DNA of 64,000 nt, taken from Cycloclasticus sp. 46_120_T64. Lineage in GTDB: Bacteria > Pseudomonadota > Gammaproteobacteria > Methylococcales > Cycloclasticaceae. Position 1 is the stretch's first letter. Each line of letters opens with the position of its first letter. The stretch lies in NCBI GenBank assembly GCA_002162695.1, contig MAAM01000006.1, forward strand, positions 118,051 to 182,050, given 5' to 3'. A program made the position numbers and the translations under genes. This document shows, piece after piece, positions 53,417 to 62,267 of the stretch. The notes below the pieces were generated by a model, which searched no databases, was not told where the DNA came from, and worked only from the letters and a program-made list of their open reading frames with translations.

Positions 53417-53977
53417 TTATGCTGGGCTACCACCACCACCAGAACCTGAGCTTGGTACTGCAGGCGTTGCAGAAAAAGCAGGTGTTGCTGGTTCGCTTGG
53501 CGCATTGGGAACAGCAGGGCTGGCAGGTTCTGCTGGTGTTGCAGGGTCTGCTGCATTAGGGTTACCGGCAGCCGTAGCTTCCGTTACAACATCTCCGGTT
53601 GTACCCTCAATTTGAGCCTGAATCGTTGCTACCTGAACCGCTTGCTGAATAGCCAGTGTCTGTGCTGGCGCGGCTTGGCTTGCAGCCTCGGCAATAGCGC
53701 TGCTTTGCTCAGGTGCAGCCTCAATAGCGGCAACAACCACGGTAGCGGCTTGCGCTGGGTCAATAGCAATAGCCGCCACAACCGCAGCCTCTGCCATCGC
53801 TGGGTTTATTGCAATAATTTGGCTAATCGCTTCAGAAAGCTCCACACCATCTGCCGCTGCATTACTTAAGATTTGGTCCAGTGATAAACCATCCGCTATA
53901 TCAGTAGATACATCCGCAAACGCAACACTTATTGGCAACATAATAGCCGCCACTACTCCAAGAATAATTTTTCGCAT
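53417..53977 (-). CDS. Secreted Ala/Pro-rich protein with 15-residue repeats
   Basis: I do not recognise a named family. The 186-residue protein has a clear signal peptide (MRKIILGVVAAIMLPISVAFA, cleavage near 21). From residue 42 to 115 there are five tandem 15-residue units. Four begin with a Pro at position 3 (INPAMAEAAVVAAIA, IDPAQAATVVVAAIE, AAPEQSSAIAEAASQ, AAPAQTLAIQQAVQ). They suggest an amphipathic helical solenoid. A Pro/Ala/Ser/Thr tail (140-176) ends in SGSGGGGSPA. It sits inside the polysaccharide export block, so a surface or matrix role is possible but unproven. Confidence 0.72.
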   Translation of the reverse strand: MRKIILGVVAAIMLPISVAFADVSTDIADGLSLDQILSNAAADGVELSEAISQIIAINPAMAEAAVVAAIAIDPAQAATVVVAAIEAAPEQSSAIAEAASQAAPAQTLAIQQAVQVATIQAQIEGTTGDVVTEATAAGNPNAADPATPAEPASPAVPNAPSEPATPAFSATPAVPSSGSGGGGSPA

Positions 53978-54061
53978 TTTGTTCTAAATCCTTTTATTAA
54001 TATATAAAGATATTATCCACTTTTAATCACGCCACTGTCAAACAAGCAGCCATAAAAAGCA

Positions 54062-54751
54062 TCACCACCCACAAAAGCGCGAGGTCTTTTTATTCACCTT
54101 AAAATACCCACAAACAAACGCCTTTCGTTTATGCCGAGAAACAATATCGTCCATCGCCTTAAACTGAAAGCTGAGTCCACGCTGAATCGTATCAATCAGA
54201 CCCATTCTCGTTACCTTATCGAGTTTTTCCCAGCCGTACAAACCCGCATCAACCACCGTTTTTTGCACATTCGGTTCCCAAGGCCCATACTCATTCGCAC
54301 GTAACAAAGCCTGCAGGTACAGTTCATCAAACTCACCACGATGCGCCTTTACCAAGGCTAATCTGGCCCAAGCATACGGCCACTTTGGGCGAATCTCAGT
54401 TGAACGTAAATATAAACCAACAGCCTCATCGGTCAACTCCACAAACGAAGCCTTACCCCAATACAATAAACCCTGGTAGGTCAATACATGGGCTTTAAGA
54501 TCCATATATTCGGTATTGCTGGGTGCCCAGTTCAACGCAGACGAAACCTTATCCAAGGCATACTCAACTTCCGTTTCTGTGGGTAAGCGCTGCTGCTTTT
54601 CCCACTGGCTTAATAAGTAACGCGCCTTATAGGCTTGTATATCAGCCACCGCAAACTTAGCCGATTGAATAATGCCCATTAGCGCAATGAATACGATGGG
54701 AACAACGATATACAGCCGTTTTTTATCGCGGATTACAACGGAAAACTCCAT
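54062..54751 (-). CDS. VpsP-like polysaccharide biosynthesis protein
   Basis: This 229-residue protein has one N-terminal membrane anchor (about 14-33), then a helical, TPR-like periplasmic domain (EVEYALDKVSSALNWAPSN, YLRSTEIRPKWPYAWARLAL). The C-terminal segment is Cys-containing and basic. The layout and WPYAWARLA motif resemble VpsP of vps-II-type clusters; the exact role is unknown. The start shares a base with the stop of the phosphatase gene upstream, so translation is coupled. Confidence 0.62.
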   Translation of the reverse strand: MEFSVVIRDKKRLYIVVPIVFIALMGIIQSAKFAVADIQAYKARYLLSQWEKQQRLPTETEVEYALDKVSSALNWAPSNTEYMDLKAHVLTYQGLLYWGKASFVELTDEAVGLYLRSTEIRPKWPYAWARLALVKAHRGEFDELYLQALLRANEYGPWEPNVQKTVVDAGLYGWEKLDKVTRMGLIDTIQRGLSFQFKAMDDIVSRHKRKAFVCGYFKVNKKTSRFCGW

Positions 54752-55467
54752 TACAGGCCCGCTATCACACGTGGATTATCCAGCACCAGCGCTCTAGCCG
54801 ACACCTCACCAACAATCTTTTTGGCCACCTCAAACCCTTCAGATAACACCGGCGGCCGGTGCTTAATATTATGCGCATCGGTCGCAAGAATTGTAACCCA
54901 GCCTTTTTCAAGCATTTGCAGCGAGCGTAGTTCCGATTGACGACCAAAATCTCCCGACACCGACATCGCTGTCAGCTGAAACAAACAGCCCATTTCTACA
55001 AATGGGTTGATCAGGTCAAAATTTCTTAAAACATCTTTATTCCGTTCGGGGTGAGCGATCATGGGCACGATACCCTGGTTGAGTAACCACTTAACCAGCT
55101 TTTCACTGCCCGGTGGGATATGGCTATGTGGCAGTTCAAGCAATAATACTTTTTTACCCCGCCATTCACCTAAAAACGGCACCTTTTTTTGGGGTATTTG
55201 TAATAACAGCTCATCGCTAATTCTTACCTCACCCGCAATAGCCAAGGTTAGCGGCAGCCCAGCCTGTTCAATCGCCTTACGGAAGGCACTAAAAACTGGG
55301 CTGATGGTTGAAATATCGTTATCAAAACGTCCCGTATGAATATGCGGGGTTAAGGTGATATGGCTAATACCATCGTCCACCGCCATCTGCGCGAGTGTTA
55401 ATGCTTCGGCTAAGGAACTTGCACCGTCATCAATACCCGGTAATAAATGGCTATGTAGATCAATCAA
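54751..55467 (-). CDS. CpsB/YwqE-type tyrosine-protein phosphatase (PHP domain)
   Basis: This 238-residue PHP-family enzyme has metal-binding motifs DLHSHLLPGIDDG (residues 3-15), PHIHTG, the Glu in AGEVRIS, AHPERN and TDAHN. CpsB/YwqE proteins dephosphorylate the tyrosine autokinase of capsule and exopolysaccharide systems. This is more often a Gram-positive partner; many gammaproteobacteria use a Wzb-type low-molecular-weight phosphatase instead. It overlaps the kinase gene by 4 bases and the VpsP-like gene by 1 base. Confidence 0.92.
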   Translation of the reverse strand: MIDLHSHLLPGIDDGASSLAEALTLAQMAVDDGISHITLTPHIHTGRFDNDISTISPVFSAFRKAIEQAGLPLTLAIAGEVRISDELLLQIPQKKVPFLGEWRGKKVLLLELPHSHIPPGSEKLVKWLLNQGIVPMIAHPERNKDVLRNFDLINPFVEMGCLFQLTAMSVSGDFGRQSELRSLQMLEKGWVTILATDAHNIKHRPPVLSEGFEVAKKIVGEVSARALVLDNPRVIAGL

Positions 55468-57662
55468 CGGGTTTTTTCTTCTGCACCATAGCCGTACACA
55501 TCATAATAACCCGCATAACCTTCAGCATAATAACGGGATCCTTTATCAACGCTAACGCGGTTTAACACCACCCCCGCTACCGGTGCACTAACATCTAACA
55601 AACGTTTCAGTCCCGCTTTAACTTGGGTTGCCGACGTATCATCGGCTTTCACCACATACACCATTGAACCGACGAGTTTAGATAATACCAAGGCATCACT
55701 CACCGCCTGACACGGGGCCGTATCAATCACAATACGATCATAACGGCCCTCTAACTCCTGCAGAACCGTCGCAAACCGTTGTGACGATAAAAGCTCTAAA
55801 GGGTTTGGCGGAATAATACCCGAAGACATCACATCAATCCCCGTCTGCTCATGGCTATGAATGCACTCTTCAAGACTAGCCGTACCTGCAACCAAATTAG
55901 ACAAACCGGGTGCCCCCGCTGCATAAGCTAAAAACTTACCAATAGAAGGACGGCGCATATCCGCATCAATCAATAACACCCGCTCTAATTGCCCTAATGA
56001 ATAAGCCAAACTAAAAGCCACCGATGTTTTTCCCTCACCCGGCACCGTTGACGTCACCGCAATGACCTTATGTGGGTTATCTAACGAAGACAGTACCAAG
56101 CCCGTTCGAATGGTTCTAACCGATTCCGCAAAAGCCGACTTAGGTTCTTCGATATAGTGTTGGTAGCTCGCCTTCTCGGCTTTACCCTTCAACTCAGGTA
56201 ATAAACCTAACATCGCCTGGGCCAACTTATCTTGTACATCGGCAGCCGTTTTAATCGCATTATTTAAGCTTTCCAAAAGAAACGCACAAACCACCGCAAA
56301 CATCAAACTCACCAGCAAACTCAATATTACAATCAGTTTCTTCTTCGGCTTAGCGGGAACTCTAGGCGCCACCGCAGGGTCCGACAGGCGCGCATTGGCC
56401 GACTCTAAAGAACTGGTGGCTGTGGTTTCATTTAAGCGGGTAAAAAAACTATCATACAAAGCCCTATTGGTTTTAACTTCTTGTTCAAGTTCCTTCAGTT
56501 GGTAAGACTTACCCATTAAACCTTGGATATTTTGTTTATTTTTACCCATCGAGCCCTGTAAGGCTCGCTCACTTTGACGGGCAATACGGTATTTATTTTC
56601 AATACCGCGAACGACACTCATAATTTGCGTATTTAATAATGAGCGCGCACTGCTAAGCTCTGCATTCACCGCAATCATCTTGGGGTGCTTGAAACCATAA
56701 CGCTTAGACAGCTCAGATTTTTTCTGCTCGACCTTGAGCATCGATTGTTTATAGCTTTGAATAACGGGGTGGCTTAATACCGCCGGAATACTTTCATAAG
56801 TCTCAGCGGGTGCATTCGCGCCCATCGCCTTAATTTCACGATGTAAACCTTCAACCTCTAAACGAGCTCGCTTAGAATCCACCAGCTTAGCGGCCAGCAA
56901 ATCGAGTTCTCGGTTAGCAATATCCAAACCACCACCGCTGCCAACAATCTGTTCACGGTCGCGAAACGTCTGTAGTTTTTGCTCCGACTGACTGAGTTTT
57001 TCCTTTAAGCCACCTAAGCGCTCATTCAACCACGATGTGGCCTTGATGGTTAAGCTCAACTTGGCTTCCAAGTTACTATCAATATAAGCTTCACCAATGG
57101 CATTCGCTATTTTTGCCGCAAAAACCCGATCAAAAGCCTCAAAGCTTATTTTTACCAGTTGTGTTTTACGCACCGGGGCAATCGATAATCGCCCAATAAA
57201 CGCATCCACTACCCCTTGAAAAACGTCTTCTTGTGACGGTTCTTGCGCGGCTAAATCGGGCATAAACTGCACCGCTATATCGCGCCAAGAAAAGCTAATC
57301 AACGGCGTTTTGTTAAACTCCGCGTGCTCAACCAAGTTATATTGGCGAATAACATTCTCCGCCAAACGGCGAGACTTTAAAATTTCAAACTGGGTTAAAT
57401 AATACTCAGTATTAGAAGAATCTAGACCATAAATTTCTTCAATAGAAACCACTTTGGCCTGCTGAGACTCTATCAATAAAGTGGCCGTTGCACGGTATAC
57501 GGGGGTCATTGAAAAAACCACCAGTATCGTCAGCAGGGTCACTACAAAAGAAAAGCTTAATATCCCCGTTTTATGCCGCATGATCGTTTGCCAATACTGG
57601 CGCAAATCAATAACTTCCTCACCATTTACGGGGGCAGGTACTCCAACAAGCTGTTTATCCAT
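55464..57662 (-). CDS. Polysaccharide co-polymerase / tyrosine autokinase (Wzc-like)
   Basis: This bacterial tyrosine kinase controls polysaccharide chain length and export. The 732-residue protein has membrane helices at about 36-53 and 443-465 enclosing a Wzz domain and periplasmic coiled coils. The kinase domain has Walker A VPGEGKTS (near 541), Walker A' LLIDADMRRPS and Walker B IVIDTAPC. The C-terminal cluster has seven Tyr in 15 residues (712-726, RYYAEGYAGYYDVYGYG). ATG 57662 is preferred to the TTG just before. The matching phosphatase follows immediately. Confidence 0.94.
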   Translation of the reverse strand: MDKQLVGVPAPVNGEEVIDLRQYWQTIMRHKTGILSFSFVVTLLTILVVFSMTPVYRATATLLIESQQAKVVSIEEIYGLDSSNTEYYLTQFEILKSRRLAENVIRQYNLVEHAEFNKTPLISFSWRDIAVQFMPDLAAQEPSQEDVFQGVVDAFIGRLSIAPVRKTQLVKISFEAFDRVFAAKIANAIGEAYIDSNLEAKLSLTIKATSWLNERLGGLKEKLSQSEQKLQTFRDREQIVGSGGGLDIANRELDLLAAKLVDSKRARLEVEGLHREIKAMGANAPAETYESIPAVLSHPVIQSYKQSMLKVEQKKSELSKRYGFKHPKMIAVNAELSSARSLLNTQIMSVVRGIENKYRIARQSERALQGSMGKNKQNIQGLMGKSYQLKELEQEVKTNRALYDSFFTRLNETTATSSLESANARLSDPAVAPRVPAKPKKKLIVILSLLVSLMFAVVCAFLLESLNNAIKTAADVQDKLAQAMLGLLPELKGKAEKASYQHYIEEPKSAFAESVRTIRTGLVLSSLDNPHKVIAVTSTVPGEGKTSVAFSLAYSLGQLERVLLIDADMRRPSIGKFLAYAAGAPGLSNLVAGTASLEECIHSHEQTGIDVMSSGIIPPNPLELLSSQRFATVLQELEGRYDRIVIDTAPCQAVSDALVLSKLVGSMVYVVKADDTSATQVKAGLKRLLDVSAPVAGVVLNRVSVDKGSRYYAEGYAGYYDVYGYGAEEKTR

Positions 57663-57713
57663 CAACCTAATCTTCCATCAAAAAATTTAATATCTTTAAA
57701 ATCAGTACGAACC

Positions 57714-58250
57714 TTAAAAAAAGCTCTCCTCAATCGTCACTACATCACCCGGTCGTACGGCACTACTTAGCCCTAACTGACGCGGGGTACTAGCCTCCGC
57801 TCCATCGTGCACAACCGTTATTTTTTCTTTTGAGGCCCTTTCAGTAAAACCACCCGCTAGGGCAACCGCTTTTTGTACCGTTAAGCCCGGTAAATAGGCG
57901 TAACCACCCGGCTTTTCAACCTCACCGTTAATGTAAAATTGGCGATATTCAACAATCGTAATACTGACAATAGGGTTCACCAAATAACCGTCTGCCAAGC
58001 CCCGTTTAATGAGACCACTTAATTCAGCCAGCCCTAAACCCTGTGTTTCTATTTCCCCTAAGAAAGGGTAAGCAATGGTTCCACGGTCACTTAAACGCAG
58101 TTCTAGGCTGAGTTCTTCTTCCTCAAACACATGAATGCTTAATAAATCACCGGGGCCCAGCAAATATTCTCTTAATGGCTTATCAGCGGCTTGCAGCAAA
58201 CTTGGCAACAATAGGCTCAGTAACACGCTCATTCTCACAACGTTTAGCAT
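57714..58250 (-). CDS. Polysaccharide export protein, short Wza/VpsN-like
   Basis: This periplasmic/outer-membrane export protein has a poly-export domain (YLLGPGDLLSIHVFEEEEL, residues about 27-45) and a SLBB domain (FYINGEVEKPGGYAYLPG, VQKAVALAGGFTERAS). From ATG 58250 the 178-residue chain opens with a signal peptide cleaved near LLQAA, without a lipobox Cys. It is half the length of E. coli Wza and lacks the C-terminal membrane helix, so the adjacent barrel protein may supply the outer-membrane channel. AAGG upstream supports this start over ATG 58289. Confidence 0.87.
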   Translation of the reverse strand: MLNVVRMSVLLSLLLPSLLQAADKPLREYLLGPGDLLSIHVFEEEELSLELRLSDRGTIAYPFLGEIETQGLGLAELSGLIKRGLADGYLVNPIVSITIVEYRQFYINGEVEKPGGYAYLPGLTVQKAVALAGGFTERASKEKITVVHDGAEASTPRQLGLSSAVRPGDVVTIEESFF

Positions 58251-58292
58251 CGTTAAATAACCTTTTTTAAAAAAGCACTTCATTAACAAACC

Positions 58293-59462
58293 TTAAAATG
58301 AAACGGATACAGTCAACATCAGCTGCTCACGTTTATACGCCTCGTCGTCTAAATCTGAGCCTTTATCCGTTTGGCTATATGCCAGGTTAACGGCCAACCA
58401 ACGTTGCAGTTCATAATTTGCACCCAGCATAAGCGTATCCGTTTGGTCTTCACGAGAGATGCCGGTATATTCTTCATCCATACGGCTCAACATAATATTC
58501 GTACTCAAGCGTTCATTCCATGCATGTGTCCACGTTAGGCTATAGCTTTGAGTATCAATAGCGTCCTCGTTACCCGACGCTTCCTCAAAATCATGCATAG
58601 CAGTAAGATCAAACACCGAATAGGTCAACGGAGACCACCTAGCCGCCACCTCCCAGCTGAGACTGTCTTGATCGTTACGTGCTGATGAGTCGTAGGTCTT
58701 TTCCATATAACCCAGCTTTGCAGTACCCGAGGTTTTCGCCGTCGCGTCCCACTTCACACCCAGTAAATATTTGGTTTCCACATTATCAAGGGTGCTGGTA
58801 CTCAGGTCATAGGCAATATCTTCATAACGCAACTCGACCAAGCCCGAAGTTTTAGGCGCAACACGGTAATAAAAAACCCCGCCTATCAGGCTATTTTCTC
58901 GATCACGCCCTTCGTTTAAGGCCTTAAAGTTATCAAACTCATGATCGGTATAAGACCCCGTTAGCTCTACATTAGCAACAGCACCTTGCGCACCGTATCG
59001 ATAACTAAAACCTAGCAATTTATCGGTATAACGTGAAGGTTTATCACCGGCAGCCGCATTATTACTGCCGCGGTCTTCATGATCTTTAATGTAACTGACG
59101 TTAGCATCCACACGATGGCGGCTATTCAACTCGATAATAGCCTCTGCAATTAACTCTTGATCGGTGTAATCATCGGCTTGGCTATTCGCATATTGTCCAT
59201 CCTCGATTGAATAACTCAAACGATAGGCATCATTTTTGCGCTCGGCAAGCAACTCAACCGAAGGCTTAATAACGGTTATCATCGAACTTTCCGCGCTACG
59301 TCTATCTGAAAATAAATTATCATTATGCCCAAGCTGAATAGACACCTGAGGTTTTACTGCAAGCGGCCCCGTGGTAACAGAAGCCGGTTCAATCGCGTAA
59401 CTAGGAACAATATACCCAGCACTCAATACGGCCATCAATAAGCCAAAGTTCTTTCCTTCCAT
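58293..59462 (-). CDS. Outer-membrane beta-barrel protein of the polysaccharide cluster (VpsM-like)
   Basis: This 389-residue protein has a signal peptide (cleavage near residue 23, PSYA) and alternating polar/hydrophobic strands rich in Tyr, Asp and Arg (for example YRLSYSIEDGQY, LLGFSYRYG, GLVELRYEDIAYDL). It ends in VSVSF, the C-terminal Phe typical of BAM substrates. It resembles the barrels of vps-II/exosortase-type clusters that pair with short Wza proteins. It ends 43 bases before the short Wza gene, first in the minus-strand series after VanZ. Confidence 0.82.
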   Translation of the reverse strand: MEGKNFGLLMAVLSAGYIVPSYAIEPASVTTGPLAVKPQVSIQLGHNDNLFSDRRSAESSMITVIKPSVELLAERKNDAYRLSYSIEDGQYANSQADDYTDQELIAEAIIELNSRHRVDANVSYIKDHEDRGSNNAAAGDKPSRYTDKLLGFSYRYGAQGAVANVELTGSYTDHEFDNFKALNEGRDRENSLIGGVFYYRVAPKTSGLVELRYEDIAYDLSTSTLDNVETKYLLGVKWDATAKTSGTAKLGYMEKTYDSSARNDQDSLSWEVAARWSPLTYSVFDLTAMHDFEEASGNEDAIDTQSYSLTWTHAWNERLSTNIMLSRMDEEYTGISREDQTDTLMLGANYELQRWLAVNLAYSQTDKGSDLDDEAYKREQLMLTVSVSF

Positions 59463-59562
59463 GAAACGTACATCCCTTAATACATTGATTTAGCTCGACA
59501 GTTTACCATATTGTTACAACAAGCTCACCACAGCTAAACAGGCAAATAGAGAAAAACGGGGC

Positions 59563-59898
59563 CTAACGCCTAAAAAACCTTAAACAGCCAAAAGCAAGGG
59601 CTACGCCAACCATATTTGCCCCCACATCCCCCATAGAAAAAACACGTAATGGCAGTAACTCGCCCTGTAAATATTCCAACACAAAGGCCAACCAAAACAT
59701 CGGCAACCAAAAACTCAGCTCTGAACATTTACATAAGGCCAATCTCGCGGTTAACGCTAGCATCATAAACGCCACCATATGGCCCAGTTTATCTGCGTGA
59801 GCAAAAATCATTGCTGGGGGTGTTGGGCGAAAAATCCCGTATAACACCAACACGCAAACAATACAAAAAACAGCCTGTTTAACTCTAATACCCCACAT
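59563..59898 (-). CDS. VanZ-family small membrane protein
   Basis: This 111-residue protein has four hydrophobic segments and the VanZ pattern DKLGHMVAFMMLALTARL followed by WLAFVLEYLQGEL and GDVGANMVGVALAFG. VanZ-like proteins occur in polysaccharide and exosortase clusters of Gram-negatives with no known activity (the name comes from teicoplanin resistance). It lies upstream of the barrel gene with a 100-base gap, in the same direction. Confidence 0.85.
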   Translation of the reverse strand: MWGIRVKQAVFCIVCVLVLYGIFRPTPPAMIFAHADKLGHMVAFMMLALTARLALCKCSELSFWLPMFWLAFVLEYLQGELLPLRVFSMGDVGANMVGVALAFGCLRFFRR

Positions 59899-59984
59899 AC
59901 AACCTACTTAAACACCTTAAATAAAAACACCGTAATCAAACACCAGCACATCTTAGCTGGCCCATAAAAACCAAGCAGCTGTTG

Positions 59985-61340
59985 TTATACCGGACACCAA
60001 ACATGGGCCTTGGGCACAAGTTGCTGCAGTTTAGTTTGCAGCGCCTGTTTGGCAACATCATCACCGTGCACAATTCTGATCTCCGACGGTTTCTTCCGCA
60101 TCCGCTTCACAAAATTAATTAAATCCTGCTGCCCAGCATGAGCCGAATAACCGCTTAGAGAATACACCTTGGCTTGTATATCCACCCGTTCACCGTCAAT
60201 AAACACATAACCACCCCGAGGCCCGTAGGTTTGAATATCTCTACCCAGGGTTCCCTGTGCCTGATAACCGACAAACAGTACATCATTACGCGCATCAGGC
60301 AATAAGGCTTGCAAATAATTCACCATCCGACCGCCCTCACACATACCACTCGCGGCAATAACAATCGCCGGTTTTCCCGTCTGCTTCAGATAATTAACCA
60401 CTCTCATATGATCATCATGGCTACCCACCGTTAATAATTGCTCAAAAGCCAACGGGTGTCGCCCTGCTGCCACCTTTCGCCTTGCCTCATTATCCCATAA
60501 TGGCTTTAAAACACGGTAATGCTCGGTAAATTTAGCTGCCAACGGTGAATCAACAATCACATCTAAATTCTGCCAATCACCTTTAACTCGATGAATAATA
60601 TCTTCAATTTCATACAGTAACTCCTGTGTTCGGCCAATACTAAACGCAGGTATCAACACCGTACCGGCATTCGACAAACATCTTTCAATCACCTCCTGCA
60701 AACGCCGTTTACGCTCTTTGCGCCCGGTATGGTTTTTATCTCCGTAGGTACTTTCAATCACCAAACAATCAGCCCGGTAAGGTGATTTTGGCGCTGCCAA
60801 CAGCGGAGAATAGGGCGCGCCCAAATCCCCCGAAAACAATATCCGTTTCCCCGCAAGGTTAAATTCAACATAGGCAGAGCCCATAATATGCCCCGCCATA
60901 CGAAAACGCCCCTTAAGATCGGGCATATTCAGCACATCAAACCATTGATCATAAGCAATAGGCTTAAGCAAAGAAGACAAACGAGCCAGCACCTTATCAA
61001 TCAAGCGGCGGTTACGCGTAAGCCCAACCTTAATCGCATCCTCAATCACTAACGGCAGCAAGTGCGCTGTTGCCTCCGTGGCGTAAATAGGCCCATCAAA
61101 ACCAGCCGCCAGCAAATAAGGTATGCGCCCCACATGGTCAATATGGCAATGCGTAACCAGCAAGGCCTTCACCCCATCCAATGGAAAATCAATCTCAAGC
61201 GAACCATTTTCTAACTGGGACGCCTCCGCTCCCTGAAACATCCCGCAATCGATCAACACAGAATCACCCGACTGCGAAAACAGCTGATGACATGATCCCG
61301 TTACGCCATTAACCGCACCGTGGTGTTTAATATTGCTCAT
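59985..61340 (-). CDS. Metallo-beta-lactamase/beta-CASP RNase-like protein
   Basis: This 451-residue protein has the metallo-beta-lactamase core THCHIDHVG (His64, His66, Asp68, His69), IMGSAYVEF and FSGDLG. The beta-CASP insert begins near residue 220 (VLIPAFSIGRTQELLYEIE), and the RMMBL end contains YSAHAGQQDLINF and RIVHGD. This is the YSH1/CPSF-73-like family of single-strand RNA nucleases. Its bacterial targets are unknown. ATG 61340 has a strong AGGAGG. It borders the polysaccharide block, with a 86-base gap to VanZ; a functional link is unproven. Confidence 0.88.
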   Translation of the reverse strand: MSNIKHHGAVNGVTGSCHQLFSQSGDSVLIDCGMFQGAEASQLENGSLEIDFPLDGVKALLVTHCHIDHVGRIPYLLAAGFDGPIYATEATAHLLPLVIEDAIKVGLTRNRRLIDKVLARLSSLLKPIAYDQWFDVLNMPDLKGRFRMAGHIMGSAYVEFNLAGKRILFSGDLGAPYSPLLAAPKSPYRADCLVIESTYGDKNHTGRKERKRRLQEVIERCLSNAGTVLIPAFSIGRTQELLYEIEDIIHRVKGDWQNLDVIVDSPLAAKFTEHYRVLKPLWDNEARRKVAAGRHPLAFEQLLTVGSHDDHMRVVNYLKQTGKPAIVIAASGMCEGGRMVNYLQALLPDARNDVLFVGYQAQGTLGRDIQTYGPRGGYVFIDGERVDIQAKVYSLSGYSAHAGQQDLINFVKRMRKKPSEIRIVHGDDVAKQALQTKLQQLVPKAHVWCPV

Positions 61341-61815
61341 AAGAACCTCCTTGTTCTTGATATGCTCATTTATTCGTTAAACCAAGTGATGTTACCCCTA
61401 TACCTTATGCACTATCGCATGTTGGCGCTAAACTTGCGAAGCCCAAAAAATAAAGTGGCTGCCCCCATTGATTTCTAATGCTTAACACGCCCTCGCTTTT
61501 CCTTACCCTTAAGTCGCGTTAAAACTAATAACTTTGTTGGAATAGCTTACACGTTGTCTGAGACACAGGGGTGTGAGGCAGTAGGGCAATGCAGGAGCAA
61601 TGGCCTAGTGTATAAGCCCAACCAAGCTTTTTTATTTTGCGATGGGCTCTTTTTTTGCTTCGCTTTTTAGCGCGTACAACAAATGAACAAACCCAAGCGA
61701 GAAGAGACATTAGAAAAGAGTTTTAATGCAAATCAAATTTGAATGCTTGAATTTATTAAGCTCACCACCGAGATAAGGCCTGAAATCAAGCTACCCCCTT
61801 GTTTTTTTAACTCAG

Positions 61816-61857
61816 GTGTTGCACTTGGAACGTGAATTCAGCCTTGAACTCACCACT
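61816..61857 (+). repeat. Repeat family A, copy 1
   Basis: GTGTTGCACTTGGAAC followed, after a 12-base insertion, by TTGAACTCACCACT. The same words recur uninterrupted at 63184-63213. Confidence 0.68.
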
Positions 61858-61890
61858 CACCAATGCGTTATACGCCATCGCTACAGAAAG

Positions 61891-61918
61891 AAATCAATCG
61901 ATTCTAACCCCATTCATT
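61891..61918 (+). repeat. Repeat family B, copy 1
   Basis: AAATCAATCGATTCTAACCC then CATTCATT. It matches the clearer copy at 63115-63144 and the truncated copy at the right edge. Confidence 0.65.
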
Positions 61919-61947
61919 ATTTAAAGGCTGATCAGAATTTGACTCCG

Positions 61948-61987
61948 TTGATTTCAGTTTCGGTGGAAGTTATACTATAATATAACT
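61948..61987 (+). promoter_or_regulatory. mazEF promoter and palindromic operator
   Basis: TTGATT (61948-61953) and TATACT (61971-61976) are spaced by 17 bases. The -10 lies within the palindrome AGTTATACTATAATATAACT (61968-61987, 7-bp arms), placed 26 bases before the antitoxin ATG. Binding by the MazE/MazF complex is inferred from the usual autoregulation of such operons. Confidence 0.6.
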
Positions 61988-62012
61988 AAATCAGACAGAT
62001 AAAGGCTCCATC

Positions 62013-62267
62013 ATGACCGCAATATCCGTTAGACAATCCGGGGGTGCAAACATCGTTAGCATACCTAAAGCGATTATCAAAACATTAGGTTTACACGTTG
62101 GTTCAAAGCTTGATCTTTCCATTAAAGATAATAAAATTGTTCTAACCCCAATTGAAAAATCGCAAAGCCTTGAAGAGCTATTGGCAGGCAGTCCAAAGGC
62201 ATCTTTTAATGTAACGGAAGAAGATAGAGTATGGATTGATGCAAAACCTGCCGGTAAGGAAATCTAG
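62013..62267 (+). CDS. mazE: MazE/AbrB-type antitoxin
   Basis: This 84-residue antitoxin has an N-terminal swapped-hairpin AbrB domain (VRQSGGANIVSIPKAIIKTL, residues 6-25, then GSKLDLSIKDNKIVL). A flexible C-terminal toxin-binding tail ends in EEDRVWIDAKPAGKE, as in ChpS/MazE. It overlaps the toxin start by one base. A palindrome over the -10 suggests autorepression. Confidence 0.9.
   Translation: MTAISVRQSGGANIVSIPKAIIKTLGLHVGSKLDLSIKDNKIVLTPIEKSQSLEELLAGSPKASFNVTEEDRVWIDAKPAGKEI

Larger units (their letters stand above)
61341..62012. other. 672-base gene-poor, repeat-bearing region
   Basis: I find no convincing gene. It holds degenerate copies of repeat families B (61451-61475, 61891-61918 and, reversed, 61929-61957) and A (61816-61857). 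A weak hairpin (AGCCCA/TGGGCT, 61615-61648) runs into a T tract, and the mazEF promoter lies at the end. A 61-codon minus-strand frame at 61525-61710 is probably chance. Confidence 0.6.

Noticed and set aside
61525..61710. A 61-codon minus-strand frame, basic N terminus, possible small protein
   Set aside because: No ribosome site, no family resemblance that I can defend, and it overlaps a hairpin with T tract on the other strand. The composition looks like intergenic DNA.
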